Notes: generated by a model from the sequence alone, not told the origin. 64,000 nucleotides of DNA from Selaginella moellendorffii (GCF_000143415.4 NW_003314324.1:577767-641766); one strand, 5' to 3'. Positions 10,817 through 22,206 are shown, counted from the first letter of the stretch. A program made the numbers and translations.

Positions 10817-13224
10817 TTAGCAAGTCAATTTTGACTTTGTAGACCAGCCAAATTTCTCAAACAGGCTCAAGACAACACCATTGCTCCATCCAAAGCCAGT
10901 CTACAAAACATTAAACCAAGTACGTAAGTGAAAAAACAGTTTATGCACAAACCGGAGGATTGTACTCTCCACCAAGACCACTCCTGCCACAGTATCTCGC
11001 GTCTAACTTCTCCAGCATCTTCCCAACCCTTTGGAATTCCGCATAGCTCGACTTTAGCCAGCGCTGGGATATATCCTCCGCCAGGGCCAACCCTTCCACA
11101 GATCTAGCACCAGCAAATCCTTCTATTATAATATGCTGGAGATTGGGCCAAGCATTCGGGTAGTCCCTGTTACATTTCATCCAACATTACTATATGTCTT
11201 AATAAAAGAGTCGACTAGTAACTTACCATTGCTCTCCTGTTTCTCTCAGTGAGGTGACCACACCCGCAGCTAACAGCAGCCCCGATTTCTTAAAAGAAGA
11301 GACGAGCTTCGAAACTTTCTCATCGCCTGAAATGATAAATATATTGTTTAGAAAACAGGAAAAAAAACAATCGAATACGTTACCTGGTCGCACCACTCCG
11401 CACCAAAGAGGGAAAAAGTTGGAAGGAAAAACATCAGTGTTTTGGTTCTGTTTGTCGAAACTGTAGATCTTTTGCTGCTTGAATTCAATGTCTGTGGCAT
11501 TGCGTTTCACCAGCCAGTAATCGAGGTATTGTCCCATTTCTTCGTTCCAAAACACGGCATTTATGGCAGCTTTTCTCGACGTTGCATGCTTGTGAAATCG
11601 CCTTTGGAGCTCTTTCTTTCCTAAGAGCTTGGCAAAATACGCGATATTGTTTTCCATCTACAGCAAACGAAAGATGCTTATCAAATATATTTTACGCTAA
11701 ACAGAGCTGCTTGCCTGTAGCAAAAACGAGTTGAGATCCACAGGAAGAATATAGGCCGTCACAAGTGTTGTTCGGTTTAGGCGATTCCTGAAATATTAGA
11801 AAGAACCCTGGTGAAAAAATGAATAAAACCTTTTTGTATGCAACGATTTATGACACTTACGCCATCCAGCGGGAGCTGAAATCCCAGCCACTTTCAGCAG
11901 CGGTCGCGATTTGGTGGTAAAGCTTGGATATTTCCTGCGAACTTCCCAAGTTCTTGGCAGTGTCAGTGTCAACAATATACGATTCTGGCCTTGGCGAGTA
12001 CAAATTCGCGTTGTATCTCGTTAGTACGTGCTTAACCCCATGACCATCGCGAATGTGGACTGTGAAACGATCTAGAGATGTCCAAATGTAAAAAAGATTA
12101 AAAGAAAAACACAATACAAGAACTTAAAATTGCTTGCCTGACGACCAAAACGAATGTTCTTTTAAGAGTGCAGGAAAAGCTTCCTCTATTAGCGATTTAT
12201 TCTTGGTTTCGGCGTATACTGCCTTGACGGATTCGCTGAGAAGCGGAGGCTGGCTTCCTGCATAATTATACAACGTAAGCTCGAAACGAAGGAGAGAAAC
12301 AAAATGGCTAGAAATAGCTTACGATTGAGATAATAGCTCCGAGCACCATTGGGAACAAATCCGTAAGTATTGACGAGGTAAATGAGATTTCCGACAACCG
12401 ATGTGGCTGTTTCATACAATTTGCTCACGAGAAGTCCCCTGGAAAATGAAGAAGAAGAAGGAAAAAAAAAGAGATTACACATACCAAAAAAAATAAAGAA
12501 AAAGTTGTGTACCTGATGATCCAGTAAGTGTCCCAGTAGTAAACTTCGCGAAACCTCGATCCAGGAATCACAACAACGTTTGGAAGCGGGAACAAAGTAT
12601 GGCGCTGTGGTTTCTCGACCACCTCGCGCTTGATCTTCTTTGCCAAAACTTTCCACAGCGAATGTATTTTTAGAGCGAATTCCCGAGCCGAGGCATCCTT
12701 GACTTTGGGAAGGAACCTTTCGGGGGTGTTTGCAAAGTCCGAGAGATTGTAGTCTCCCAGGTCAGTCCCTGGCACGTTGAAATGCTCGCTCACAAATTCA
12801 TTAAACTTTCCTGTCGAGTAGCAATGATAGGAGCGAGAAAACAAAAGATGAAAAAGTTTTAGGGAACCTTTATCAATGTTGCTGCGGGAGAGATTCACAA
12901 AAGCCGATTTTGTGACCTCCAAGTCCTGCTTGAGCGGCAGATCGACGTAGTACTTCGGATCAAAGGTCCCGTTTTCATTGCCCAGGACCTGAAAGGCGGT
13001 GGACTGCACAGAGGTAAGAAACGATTCCAGAGGAGTCGTATCATTGATGCTAGCTCCTGCGATGGATCACAAAACTTTGAGCGATATCTTTGAGGAAAAG
13101 AAGCACACAAGCAAAAACTTCGAAGAGTACCTGAGATGGATCCTGGCAGGAGCAGTAGCAGCAGCAGCGCAAACAAATCCAGAGCTCTCAACGCCATCGC
13201 CATTGCTGATACCGTCTTTGCCAT
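10817..13224 (-). CDS. TRE1: Trehalase (alpha,alpha-trehalase), GH37, copy B
   Basis: Same 11-exon layout as copy A, and no stop or frameshift was seen; not every exon was re-measured, but the last exon (10900-10817) and the junctions checked agree. ATG at 13224, about 590 residues. The signal peptide, both trehalase signatures and the catalytic ESGWDF motif are kept, as are the two GC-AG introns. Several residues conserved in the family differ: the EGFLPKV block reads ERFLPKV, EHFDVPG reads EHFNVPG, and GGEYNPQ has become GGEYNPP. The last change also alters the exon 10 splice donor from CAG/GT to CCG/GT, a weaker site. It may be active, less active or on the way to loss; sequence alone cannot decide. 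Confidence 0.9.
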
Positions 13225-13499
13225 GGCCGTGACAAACTTTAGTCCAAATGGAAGGACTAAAGCGTCGGAGCTTCGCTGCAAATGGTATAACGTCAGAGCG
13301 ACCGCCTTGGCGGAAATTTGTTGACTCGGACTTACACGAGTAAATCTTGGAGCGACGTGTTGGTGTCAACCATGTGTTCCAATCTCGTGGCGTAGATGGT
13401 CGCTCTCGCTCTAAAAAAAAAACGTGTTACAACTTTGGCTCGTCCTTGAGAACTTTTATCGCGAATTATAGTCTTTGCTGAGTTTGAAGTCTTTGAGGA

Positions 13500-14035
13500 A
13501 ACACGATTCGTCCAGAAAGCAAAGGAAAAACACGCTGGAACGAAGAATTCAATAAAAATCCAAGCAAGGATCTATCCGTACACTAGATTGGACACGATTC
13601 ATCCAGAAAGGTTAAAAAAAAAACCATTCTGAAACGAAGAATTCAAAGACCAAGGATAAGCAAGGATTATCTATATTGGTTCGTCCAAAAAGGAAAAGGA
13701 AAACAAGCTGGAACGAAGACTTTCAAAGACTAAGTGATAAAAATCCAAGCAGGAATTTATCTACATTAAATTGGAACTAACAGTTGACACGATTCATCCA
13801 GAAAGGAAGAAAAAACCATGCTAGAAAGACCACGTGATAAATCTAAGCAAGGATTTATTGGAACTCGAGAGGAAGAAAAACACTACATTGGGAAGAAAAA
13901 AATAATGCTGGAACGAAGAATTCAAAGACCAAAGCAAGGATTTATCTACATTTGACACGATTCATCCAGAAAGGATGCTGGAACGAAGAATTCAAAGACC
14001 TTGACGCAAGGATCTATCTACATTGGGAGAGGAGA
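13500..14035. repeat. Degenerate tandem repeat upstream of trehalase B
   Basis: Copy B counterpart of the array at 3530-4075, with the same three words repeated at about 70-110 bp. Between it and the DnaJ start lie a CCACGTGTCC G-box-like word near 14070 and a CCATTGGCC word, which may serve the divergent trehalase B and DnaJ genes (inference). Confidence 0.7.
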
Positions 14036-14354
14036 GTCACCTCGCCACATAAACCTTAAAGCGCGTCACCGTCCACGTGTCCTCCATCCAACGGGCACCG
14101 TGTTTGAGCGACTCCCATTGGCCGAAAGTCACAGGCTTAGGCGTGATTGGTCCACGTAGACAAAAGTGACAGAATATCCGAGGAATAACCATTTTTGTGA
14201 CCTAGGAGAAATCGCGAGGGAAGGCGCCATCGGTTTTGCTGCGCGATCTCTGCCTGGTTTGTAAGATTGTAGCTTGGGGCGATCCATCAATCACGAAGCT
14301 TTCGACGCGATCGACAGCTTTGGATTGGTGTATGAGACAGCGGAGCTGTGAAGA

Positions 14355-15896
14355 ATGAGGATCGCACAAGCCCTTTTCATTGGGCTGATCCTTTTCACAA
14401 GCTCATATTCTTCGCTCGCTGGGTAAGTTCTTCTCCTCCAAATCCAAGTCCTAGAGAGATTCTTTGGATTTTCTTCCAGGAAAAGCTACTATGAGATTCT
14501 CGAGGTCTCCAAATCCGCGTCAGAGAGCCAGATAAAGCGCGCTTACAGGAAGCTCGCTTTGAAGTATCACCCGGACAAAAATCCAGGGAACGAGGAGGCA
14601 AACAAGAAATTCACAGAGCTCACGAACGGTAAGTATTGCTAATATAGTGTGATTTTCTTATGCTTGGGTATGGTTTTCTTAGCATATGAGGTGCTTATCG
14701 ATGAGGAGAAGCGCCAGATATATGATAAGTTTGGAGAGGAGGGTCTAAAGCAAAACGGTGGTGGTGGAAGAGGTGGTGGAAACTTTGCTCGGGATATTTT
14801 TTCACAGTGAGTTTGTCGATCGATCTAGAAGGAGAAACTAACGTTTCGGTATGCAGGTTTTTTGGTGGCGGAGGATTTGAGGAGGAGAGTGAAGAAAAGA
14901 CTCCAAAAGGAGACGATGTGATTGTAGAACTCTATGCCACATTGGAGGATTTGTACATGGGAAATACTTTTGAGGTATGCTTGAGTTTTTAGCCCTTCTT
15001 GAGAGTGAGAATGCTTGTTTTGTTGGAAACCAGATGTGGCGAGAAAAGAATGTTTTGAAACCGGCACCGGGGAAACGGCAGTGCAACTGTAAAAACGAGG
15101 TTGTACATAGACAACTGGGGCCTGGAATGTATCAGCAATTTACACAGCAGGTGTTTTGTTCTACGAGCCTTTTTTTGTCCTACAAGAGATCGATTGTCTT
15201 TGTTGTGCAGGTTTGCGAACAATGTCCCAATGTCAAGTTTGCTCGCGAAGGCTACCACATCACCGTTGATATAGAGAAGGGAATGAAGGATGGGCATGTG
15301 AGTGGGTTTTTTTTTCTTTCATTGATCGATGTCTTTTTTTTTCTACATAGGAAATCACGTTTCATGAGGATGGCGAACCGATAATTGATGGAGATCCAGG
15401 CGACTTGAAGGTCCGAAGCGTCTTTTACTTCTTTCCAAAATCCAGTGTTTATTTGGTTTCTTGTGCAGTTTGTTGTGCGTACCGAGAAGCACGACCGGTT
15501 CGAGAGACATGGAAACAACCTTCACACAGCTGTTACCATTTCCTTGGTAGGCTAGAAGCTAACCATTCACAGTCTAGATTACTGACGAGATTCTTTGCGG
15601 CAGCTTGAAGCGTTGGTTGGTTTTGAAAAGGAGATCAAACATCTCGATGGCCACGCCGTTAGCATCGGTAGTACGGTAAGAACGCAAACTCCACTACAAA
15701 ACTAATGGAGCTAACTTGGTTGGACTGCTGTCCTCAGGGTGTTACAAAGCCGAAAGAAGTTAGGCGATTCCGCAGCCAAGGCATGCCCATTTTTGAGAGT
15801 GTAAACTCGGGCGACTTGCTTGTTACATACGAAGTAGATTTCCCAAAGACATTGACAGACGCTCAGAAGGAAGCAATCAAGAAAGTTTTCAGCTGA
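14355..15896 (+). CDS. ERDJ3B: ER-lumen DnaJ co-chaperone, ERdj3B type
   Basis: Type II J-protein of the ER lumen; in plants ERdj3B works with BiP and SDF2 in folding and in maturation of surface receptors. Ten exons: 14355-14422, 14480-14628, 14683-14806, 14857-14974, 15034-15150, 15211-15297, 15351-15410, 15469-15546, 15604-15675, 15738-15896; 343 residues, close to the Arabidopsis protein. A signal peptide is followed by a J-domain with HPD, a Gly-rich linker, the [18 protein letters not shown] block, and the cysteine insert with CNCKNEV and CEQCPN, which is typical of ERdj3. The C-terminal substrate domain ends in KKVFS. Its stop codon lies 43 bp from that of the convergent gene on the other strand. 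Confidence 0.96.
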
Positions 15897-15939
15897 GGTA
15901 ATCCTTCACAGTTTTATTAGAGGCATAGCCACAGATCAA

Positions 15940-16471
15940 TCAAGGCTCGTGAACGTAGCTACCAAGGCGGATCATGACGCCGTCTATATCTCTCACATAT
16001 CCAACCTTCTGACCCCATTTTTTCTCCTCAGGCTTAGCAACCGAGACCGCTCCAGCTCGAACAGCATGCTACAAAATCGAGGAATTAAGATCTAGAAAGG
16101 GGAAGTACACAAGAACGCAAAAGAAGGAGAAGAGAGGCTACCTCGTATGCCGCATCAACGTCTTGGTAGCTAAAACTTATCTCCACATTGTGGCGTGGCT
16201 CGTCCTTAGAAGCTGTTTGGACACCTCCAGTTATAGCAGTCTCGTGTTGCTCTAGAGGAGTGAAAGCCAGCGTTGTAGAGCCCGTGTCGAGCTCGGCCCA
16301 TCTAAAGATCAAAAACAAGCTCACAGATTTTTAACACCCAAGCATCTCTAGAACTTACTTGCGAGCGTTGTCAATGCGACGAACTTTGAGCCCAAACGCT
16401 TTGGAGTAGAAATCCACCGACTTGGTCACGTCCTTGCAGTAGACGGTGATGTAGGCGAACTTTGGCTCCAT
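15940..16471 (-). CDS. VOC-superfamily (glyoxalase/bleomycin-resistance fold) protein
   Basis: Small single-domain protein of 133 residues from three exons: 16471-16359, 16301-16142 and 16068-15940. It begins with an ITVYCKDVTKSVDFYSKAFGLKV strand-helix typical of the fold. It continues with WAELDTGSTTLAF and ends with GYVRDIDGVMIRLGSYV, the usual second half of a VOC module. Plants have several such proteins annotated as lactoylglutathione lyase-like; the substrate cannot be named from sequence, and a paired metal site is not obvious. No signal peptide, so probably cytosolic. Its 3' end nearly meets the DnaJ gene, so transcripts may overlap. Confidence 0.88.
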
Positions 16472-16570
16472 GATAATCACCAGCAAGAGGAAACTCGCAA
16501 TGCTTGGGAGTTATATTGTCAAGCATGCATGCACAAGACCTACGTGGCGGGGAGGATGTTCGACAAGTGG

Positions 16571-16652
16571 GTGGACGTGCCGGAGTGGTTATCGGGCATG
16601 ACTAGAAATCATGTGGGCTTTGCCCGCGCAGGTTCGAATCCTGCCGTCCACG
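16571..16652 (+). tRNA. tRNA-Ser (anticodon AGA)
   Basis: 82 bases. The 7-bp acceptor stem GTGGACG pairs with CGTCCAC, followed by a G discriminator. The anticodon loop CTAGAAA lies between ATGA and TCAT stems; a long variable arm (GGGC..GCCC) and a GGTTCGAATCC T-arm are present, as expected for a class II serine tRNA. No intron. Confidence 0.97.
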
Positions 16653-19039
16653 GCCCCTTTATTTAATTTCGTTTAAAGTCGTAAAACAAGGCCGCGCTTT
16701 TAGGGATCAAACCCTTAAAGGAGAGGATGTGAATGTTTCTGAACTCATTCATTGATGATGAGAGGCTTACTCTTTAACAATTTATTAGATATTATTAAGA
16801 TACTATAAATTCATGATTGTATTTATTTTTGTTTTATTTTATATATTTTTTAAATACCTTAATTTTCTAGGTGTACTTAAAAATATGACATCAAAAGTAG
16901 ATTTTCTTGTTTACCATTTTATCAATAATTTTTAATACTCATTTTTTATTTTCAAATGTACAAAAGTGTCCTCATGCGTTTTAGATTTGAAGCTATCTTA
17001 GATTAGAGTCAAGATATAAAGTATATTAGTTGCAGTGGCATATTTGAATACCTTGAAGTAGTAGTAACGGCTTGGTTATAAAGCTTATAATAGTGAGCAG
17101 TGGATTATTAATATAAATTAATAATGCTTTGTCTATTTGCATGGCCATGGCTGCTTTTTACTTTGTTGCCAAGTATCTAGGGTTTGGGAACTGTGGAAAT
17201 GTGTTTGTCATTTTCAATGACGTTATTTTCAAGTCATTAGACTCGGGGGACTTGCCATTGCAGAACACTTGTAACGAGTATAAAGGCTTTATAGTCTACC
17301 ATTCATGGTAACAAAATTTTTTAAAAGATATTTTATTAAATTGAAGTTATTTACTTCAACTCAAAGTAAGTTGTATAGAACTATAAAAAAAAATATAATT
17401 GCTATGCTAGAAAAAGTTGATTAATATCTATTTATTTTACTACAACAATAAATAAATGCACATAAAAATGACAAATTAAAAATTTTGCATAACATCAAAT
17501 ACTTAATATTTGTTATGGGATTTGCTGAATATGAGTTATATGTCTTAAAGTTTCTGAATTTAATTTGTGATATGGAAATTTTTTAAAAGAGGAGAATAGA
17601 AATAATATTATCACTATATGAGTTTTGAAAAAATTGGATTCCTCAAATAATTGTAAGGTATAAATATTTTATTTCACTTTGTTTATTTATTTATTTATAT
17701 TGTGTTTTTATTCCACATGATAAATTACATTCAAAATTTTTAGGACTCTTTTATCTTTTAGTTTAAATGTAGCAAATCCCTTGGTAAAGATTGAGTTTTT
17801 GATATTATACAATTGTTTTCAATTTAGCATGCAAAATTTTCAGTTTGTCTGTTATGCACATAACAGAATTTTTCGTTGTTATAGTCAACACAATGGGCAC
17901 TAACCACTTTTTTTTTTGTAATAAATATACTACTTTTTTTATAGCTTTTTGTTACTATATAACTTTAATTCAATGAATTTGTTTTTGAAAAATTATTTGT
18001 CTTTGGGTACTGAACGAACTTTTGCAAAGTTACTTGAATATATTAATTTCACAAGGTATAGTTTTTTGTATTTTAGGACTATAAAAAGAAAATTAAAAAT
18101 AAATATTAGAATGAATATTGGATTTTTTATGTCACATAAGTTTTTTTCAATGACAATCCATTAATTATATAAATTAGTAGATAAAGAGATAAATCCATAC
18201 ATAATTTATCTTTATACTTTTAATGAAATTAATCAATTAAGAGGACTTTTATACACAGTATTATAAAGCAAAAGAAAAGAGAGGAAAAAGATACTTATAT
18301 ATATGATTATATATATATGTTATATAATTATAGTATCTTAGTAATATCTCATGAGATTTCTTCAATTTATTCATAAGTTTTTTCCAGTTATTCATGGAAT
18401 TTTCATACCTCATCCTATATTCAGATTTAGACTTTATAACATGGATCCAAAAAACTTTGCTAGCAATCCAAGATTATTATTGATTTATTTTCCACTTCGT
18501 GGTTATTTTATGGTAAATCACCATAGAATAAAGGGTAAAAACCACATGTGCTTAAAATTCCAATCATGTTGGTTTTAATTACAAACATATTCTAAATAGC
18601 TTTATTCTCTATAGTTTTGTTTGTTTATTGGTACTTAAAGTCACCAATTTTCAAAAGACTTCAAACTTCTATGATAAAGCAAGAAGATGCACTAGCCCAG
18701 TGCTTTGGATAAAAACACCATGTAAATAGATAAACAAAAGTGAAACAAGAGATTTAAGATATCCAAAGCATTATGTAAATAGATAAATAAGATATTCAAA
18801 AGATTTGTACTTTATGATTATTTAGTCTCTTCAAAACTTAAGTAGTGGTGATGCTGTCCTCCTCCTCCTTCCCTAGAGAGGCATTTAGATGGTATATCTT
18901 ACTGCTAAAGTCCAAAGTCTTCCACAAAGTGGCAACTTCAATGCTCCTTGGAACTCACTTCAATAACCAAGCAACAAAGTCATCGTGATATGTTGTGATT
19001 GTGGTCCTAGACCCTCCATGATAATCTCTCTAGATCCAT
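16653..19039. other. AT-rich gene-free stretch
   Basis: About 2.4 kb of AT-rich DNA with poly-A/T runs and short open frames of biased composition. At 18842-18870 a word AGTAGTGGTGATGCTGTCCTCC resembles one arm of the hairpin at 22207. No gene recognised. Confidence 0.65.
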
Positions 19040-19822
19040 CGCACAAAGTTCAAGTCAGGGGAGAGTTTTCCAAAGCTGTCCAAGAGCAGTGGTTACAGTT
19101 CCAGTAATGGATTTGGGATGAAACATGAAGGTCCCAGGGGCTGCTGCTTGAGGTTAAACTAGGAACGTATTGGTCCTTGGAGCTTGCAGCGACTGAGAGA
19201 GATGGTTGAGAGCTCCGGGCCAGAGATGGCGTCAAAGCTTCTAATGTCATTGTTGTCTAAGTAGACAGCGTTCAAGTTGACAAGCTTGGCCATGTTGGTA
19301 GGAAGTCCAGTGAGGTTGTTCACCGAAAGGCCTGTGAGTCTTGGGAGGCCCAAAAGACGTCTAGATTGAAAAGAAGTCCTAAAGATTCAGGAACACAGCT
19401 GCTCCGTCAAGGACAAGTCTGTGAAGTTGGCCAAGAGAGCTTGGCATTTGTCCTGTAACTCCATTGCTAGATCTTCCAGGGAAGAGAACTGGTCAAAGGA
19501 GCTGGGAATGGGACCGCGTTTTGGGACAGGTCCAACACTCTGAGCGTTGTCGGGGATTTGTCCTGCAGCTTTGGTGTACGTGCTTTCCTTTTGTTTGTTC
19601 AATCGTTTTTGCGTCCAGCACACTTTTCGTTTCAGTTTCTTTCTTCCTTGAAGTATTTCTAAACCATTGCCATCTTTCGCAGGAGGCTCTTGCGAAGCTT
19701 GGGTTCTACAAGGACATGGAGTATGCTTCTTTCTCTAGTAGCACAGACGGGCTCACGTCCTCAAATTCTCAGCGTTTCCAAGCTGGTAAGCTTGCCAAGC
19801 TCAACAGGTATACTGCTGCTGA
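19040..19822 (-). pseudogene. LRR gene fragment, related to the gene at 52.2 kb
   Basis: Read on the minus strand this is a broken copy of the middle of the secreted LRR gene at 52237-54456. Shared stretches include NNLTGLPTNMAKLVNL, AVYLDNNDIRSFDAISG and LSRCKLQGPI, and the DNA around AGTATACCTGTTGAG. Several internal deletions, frame changes and stop codons are visible; near 19045 it breaks off inside the block that codes for SFGKTLP in the intact gene. A foreign insert of about 175 bp interrupts it at 19575-19750. Confidence 0.88.
19575..19750 (+). other. Exon-intron scrap inserted in the LRR pseudogene
   Basis: This piece has no counterpart in the intact LRR gene. On the plus strand it looks like the end of an intron (pyrimidine-rich, then CTTTCGCAG) joined to a coding-like piece, EALAKLGFYKDMEYASFSS. 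The source gene is not recognised. It looks like a fragment of a fourth gene captured in this block. Confidence 0.5.
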
Positions 19823-19823
19823 C

Positions 19824-20025
19824 GGTGGTGGTGGTGGTGGTGGTGGTGGTGGTGGCGGCGCACTTCGTCCCCTGAAGGAGCATACGACTGGCTGTGGTAG
19901 TAATGCTGCCCCTGGAAACCATCACTCGGGCCATAAACATCCGCTCGAATGCTTCTACCGCTCTGAGCTCCGACGATAAGTTGCTCCCACTGCTACCGGA
20001 CTAGAAATGCATCCACCATGAACTC
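19824..20025 (-). pseudogene. RFI2-like gene 3' fragment with (GGT)n
   Basis: A (GGT)n run at 19824-19855 is followed by about 165 bases matching the last exon of the RFI2-like gene (about 22905-23125). Shared words include GGAGCATACGACTGGCTGT and CCATAAACATCCGCTCGAA. Both copies have the GGT run at the same place, so the junction with the LRR fragment lies at the microsatellite. The match ends near GCATCCACCAT; beyond it the DnaJ pseudogene begins. Confidence 0.85.
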
Positions 20026-20034
20026 ACTGCCACC

Positions 20035-21059
20035 CTGGCCCAGTATACATTCCGAGCTCCCGAGATATCGGAGTAAAGATCGTCTCTTCGAATTCTAGGC
20101 ATGTCTCTGATTTTAAGATTGACGTAGAGATCACCGGATGGACCACGGAGAGAGCACAATGTCAGTCACAGAGAAACTACATAGAACAAGCGAGTCCACC
20201 GGCAACATGCGCACTGACACGGAACACTCCACTTGTCCCTCACCTGTGAGAAAAATAAAATAGAGTCAAAAGTCATCGAAGAATTGCTAACCTGTGAGAA
20301 CATCCCGAAGTCTGTTTCTTGTGTCCGCATAACTTCACCCATTCCTCCACAGACTCGATATCTCTTTGTGCTCTTGCTTCTGGCGCTAGTTCCGTTATAT
20401 GCCTCGCAGCTTTCCACATGCCATATGTCAAACTGTTTTTCCACTCCAAAAACCGCTTCTTTGAGGTCAGTCAAGGCTCCTGCAGAAGCGTTGTCACGAG
20501 AAAAATAATAAAATCCAAAAAAAAAGAAGAAGATCTTTTTGTAAGTTGGATCATACCTGAGATCGTTTTCTTGAACTCCAGATCAATCTGCGCCTTTCAA
20601 ATCTGCTCGGTCTTTTAAAAACGAGTCAAAAATATGAATGGACTATCCTGCGCACAAAAAGAAACTCTAGATCATCTCTATCAATCGAAAATTGATGCCT
20701 TACCGTGGAAGTTGGCCCTCCTCTTGATGGCTTGGTTTTCATCATCCGAGAGCACCTACATGGGAATGATCTTCATGGAATTGAAAGAAATGCAAATTCT
20801 TATCTCGTACGCAGTAGTGATCGCCTTGAATTTTTCCTCTGCATTGGACTCCTTGTTTATGTTTGGATGAAACTGAAAAACAAAGAAGCTAGCAAACTAC
20901 AAGCTCGTGAATTACAAAGGAGGAAAATCACACCTCTCAAGCAAGTTTTCTGTAAGAAGTTTTGATTTCCTGCTTGCTAAGTGCAAATCCGGAAGCGGGA
21001 GCTGCAGTCCTACTACTCTGGTAGAATTTGTACACAGCCGCCTCACCTTGATTCGCCAT
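20035..21059 (-). pseudogene. Plastid-type DnaJ (DJA4/5/6-like) pseudogene
   Basis: Read on the minus strand from an ATG at 21059. The J-domain piece SKQEIKTSYRKLA is followed by a TGA where Arg (CGA) is expected, then an intron, then FHPNINKESNAEEKFKAITTAYE and, after a broken stretch, VLSDDE. The essential HPD is HPN. Later pieces read LEFK, DLKEAVFGVEKQF, VESCEAYNGT, VCGGMGEVMRTQETDFGMFSQV (zinc-finger block with missing cysteines) and GPSGDLYVNLKIRD. This order matches bacterial-type DnaJ proteins of plastids. Stops, frame changes and the lost HPD make it non-functional; the 3' part is absent. Confidence 0.85.
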
Positions 21060-21470
21060 CTTCCCAGTTCTAAATCCCGCACTTCAAGCCTACATTGTCT
21101 ACATCTGCATTGGGAATTCTTGGAGCTGGAACAAGACGCACAAAAAATAGCCCTAGTTTGGTGAGAAGAGGAAGACGATGAACATGCGGGAATGATTCAT
21201 GGTATAGCATTTTCAAGGTTAAGAAGATTTTCTTATAAATATTTATGTTGCAAAATGTTAAATTTGTAAGGTTTGTAAATACATGTATGTATATAAATAT
21301 GGTAATACATTAATTATGGTACTATAGTATATGGATTATTTATTTTAAACTGAATTTACTCCATCCATTTTTGTATGACTTGTGAGTGCATGGAAAGGGA
21401 ATATAGAAAATGTGCATATTAATTAGCCCAAAAACCCTAGTTTATATACATGAGCGAATGGTCTAGATTG

Positions 21471-21641
21471 AAATCAATCCAATGGCTACTAAAATCCCAT
21501 CCTGTTAATATTAGTATACGGCATCATATTTCAATCTAATGGCTACCAAAATCCCATCATGTTAATATTAGTATACGGCATCATATTTCAATCTAATGGC
21601 TACCAAAATCCCATCATGTTAATATTAGTATACGGCATCAT
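21471..21641. repeat. 57-bp tandem repeat, three units
   Basis: Units begin at about 21471, 21528 and 21585, each close to ATTTCAATCTAATGGCTACC followed by AAAATCCCAT and TTAGTATACGGCATCAT. Units two and three are identical as far as I can read; the first has a few changes. No coding frame. Confidence 0.92.
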
Positions 21642-22206
21642 AATTGTACACTTGGCCCTCATAAACCTCAATAATATAAATAAATAACAATTGCTAAAAG
21701 AAATGCTAATGTTACCATTCAGCTAATTTAATGGTAATTTCTAGTCTTAACAAATTACCATTGAGTTCAACTATTAAATTAGAATTTGCAAAATCTAATG
21801 TGGTGGTGTGAACACATTACAATTAAATTAATTAATTTAATGGTGGGTGTGAAACCCCCTTAATTGCACAATTGTAAACTTGGACTTCTTCATTGTTTCA
21901 ACTAGACTACCACAGTGTTTGCAATAATGAATTGGCAGTAAATAAGGTGGCAAATCTTGGGATGGGGAGAATATTGCTTTTCCTCCATGAGGATGAGATG
22001 GGCCATGCCTCAATGTCCAAGATTGCAAGATAGATCAACTTATAGGTGTCATTGGTCAGGCAACAAGATCTTAGCCCTCTTCTTTTCCAAGACTATCACA
22101 AAGTACATGTGTTGGAGTTTTGATAAAAAATACTACAAACATATTAGACTCTAGCTATACTTTCACTTTTTTCTTTTTTTCCATTATAGGAGAGTAAGGA
22201 TAAAAC

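Larger units (their letters stand above)
9950..14195. repeat. Direct segmental duplication, copy B
   Basis: Second copy of the block at 1-4190, same orientation, offset about 9.95-9.98 kb. Differences are scattered substitutions and small indels, for example a GAAGAAGAAGG expansion in intron 3 and an altered 5' leader. At the right edge it continues without a visible break into the promoter of the DnaJ gene, which suggests copy B is in the original context. Confidence 0.9.

Noticed and set aside
20166-20474. FDIWHV-type phrase suggesting an animal-like transposon protein
   Set aside because: Flanking phrases in order (EAVFGVEK, ESCEAYNGT, GMFSQV, SGDLYV) fit a plastid-type DnaJ pseudogene far better.
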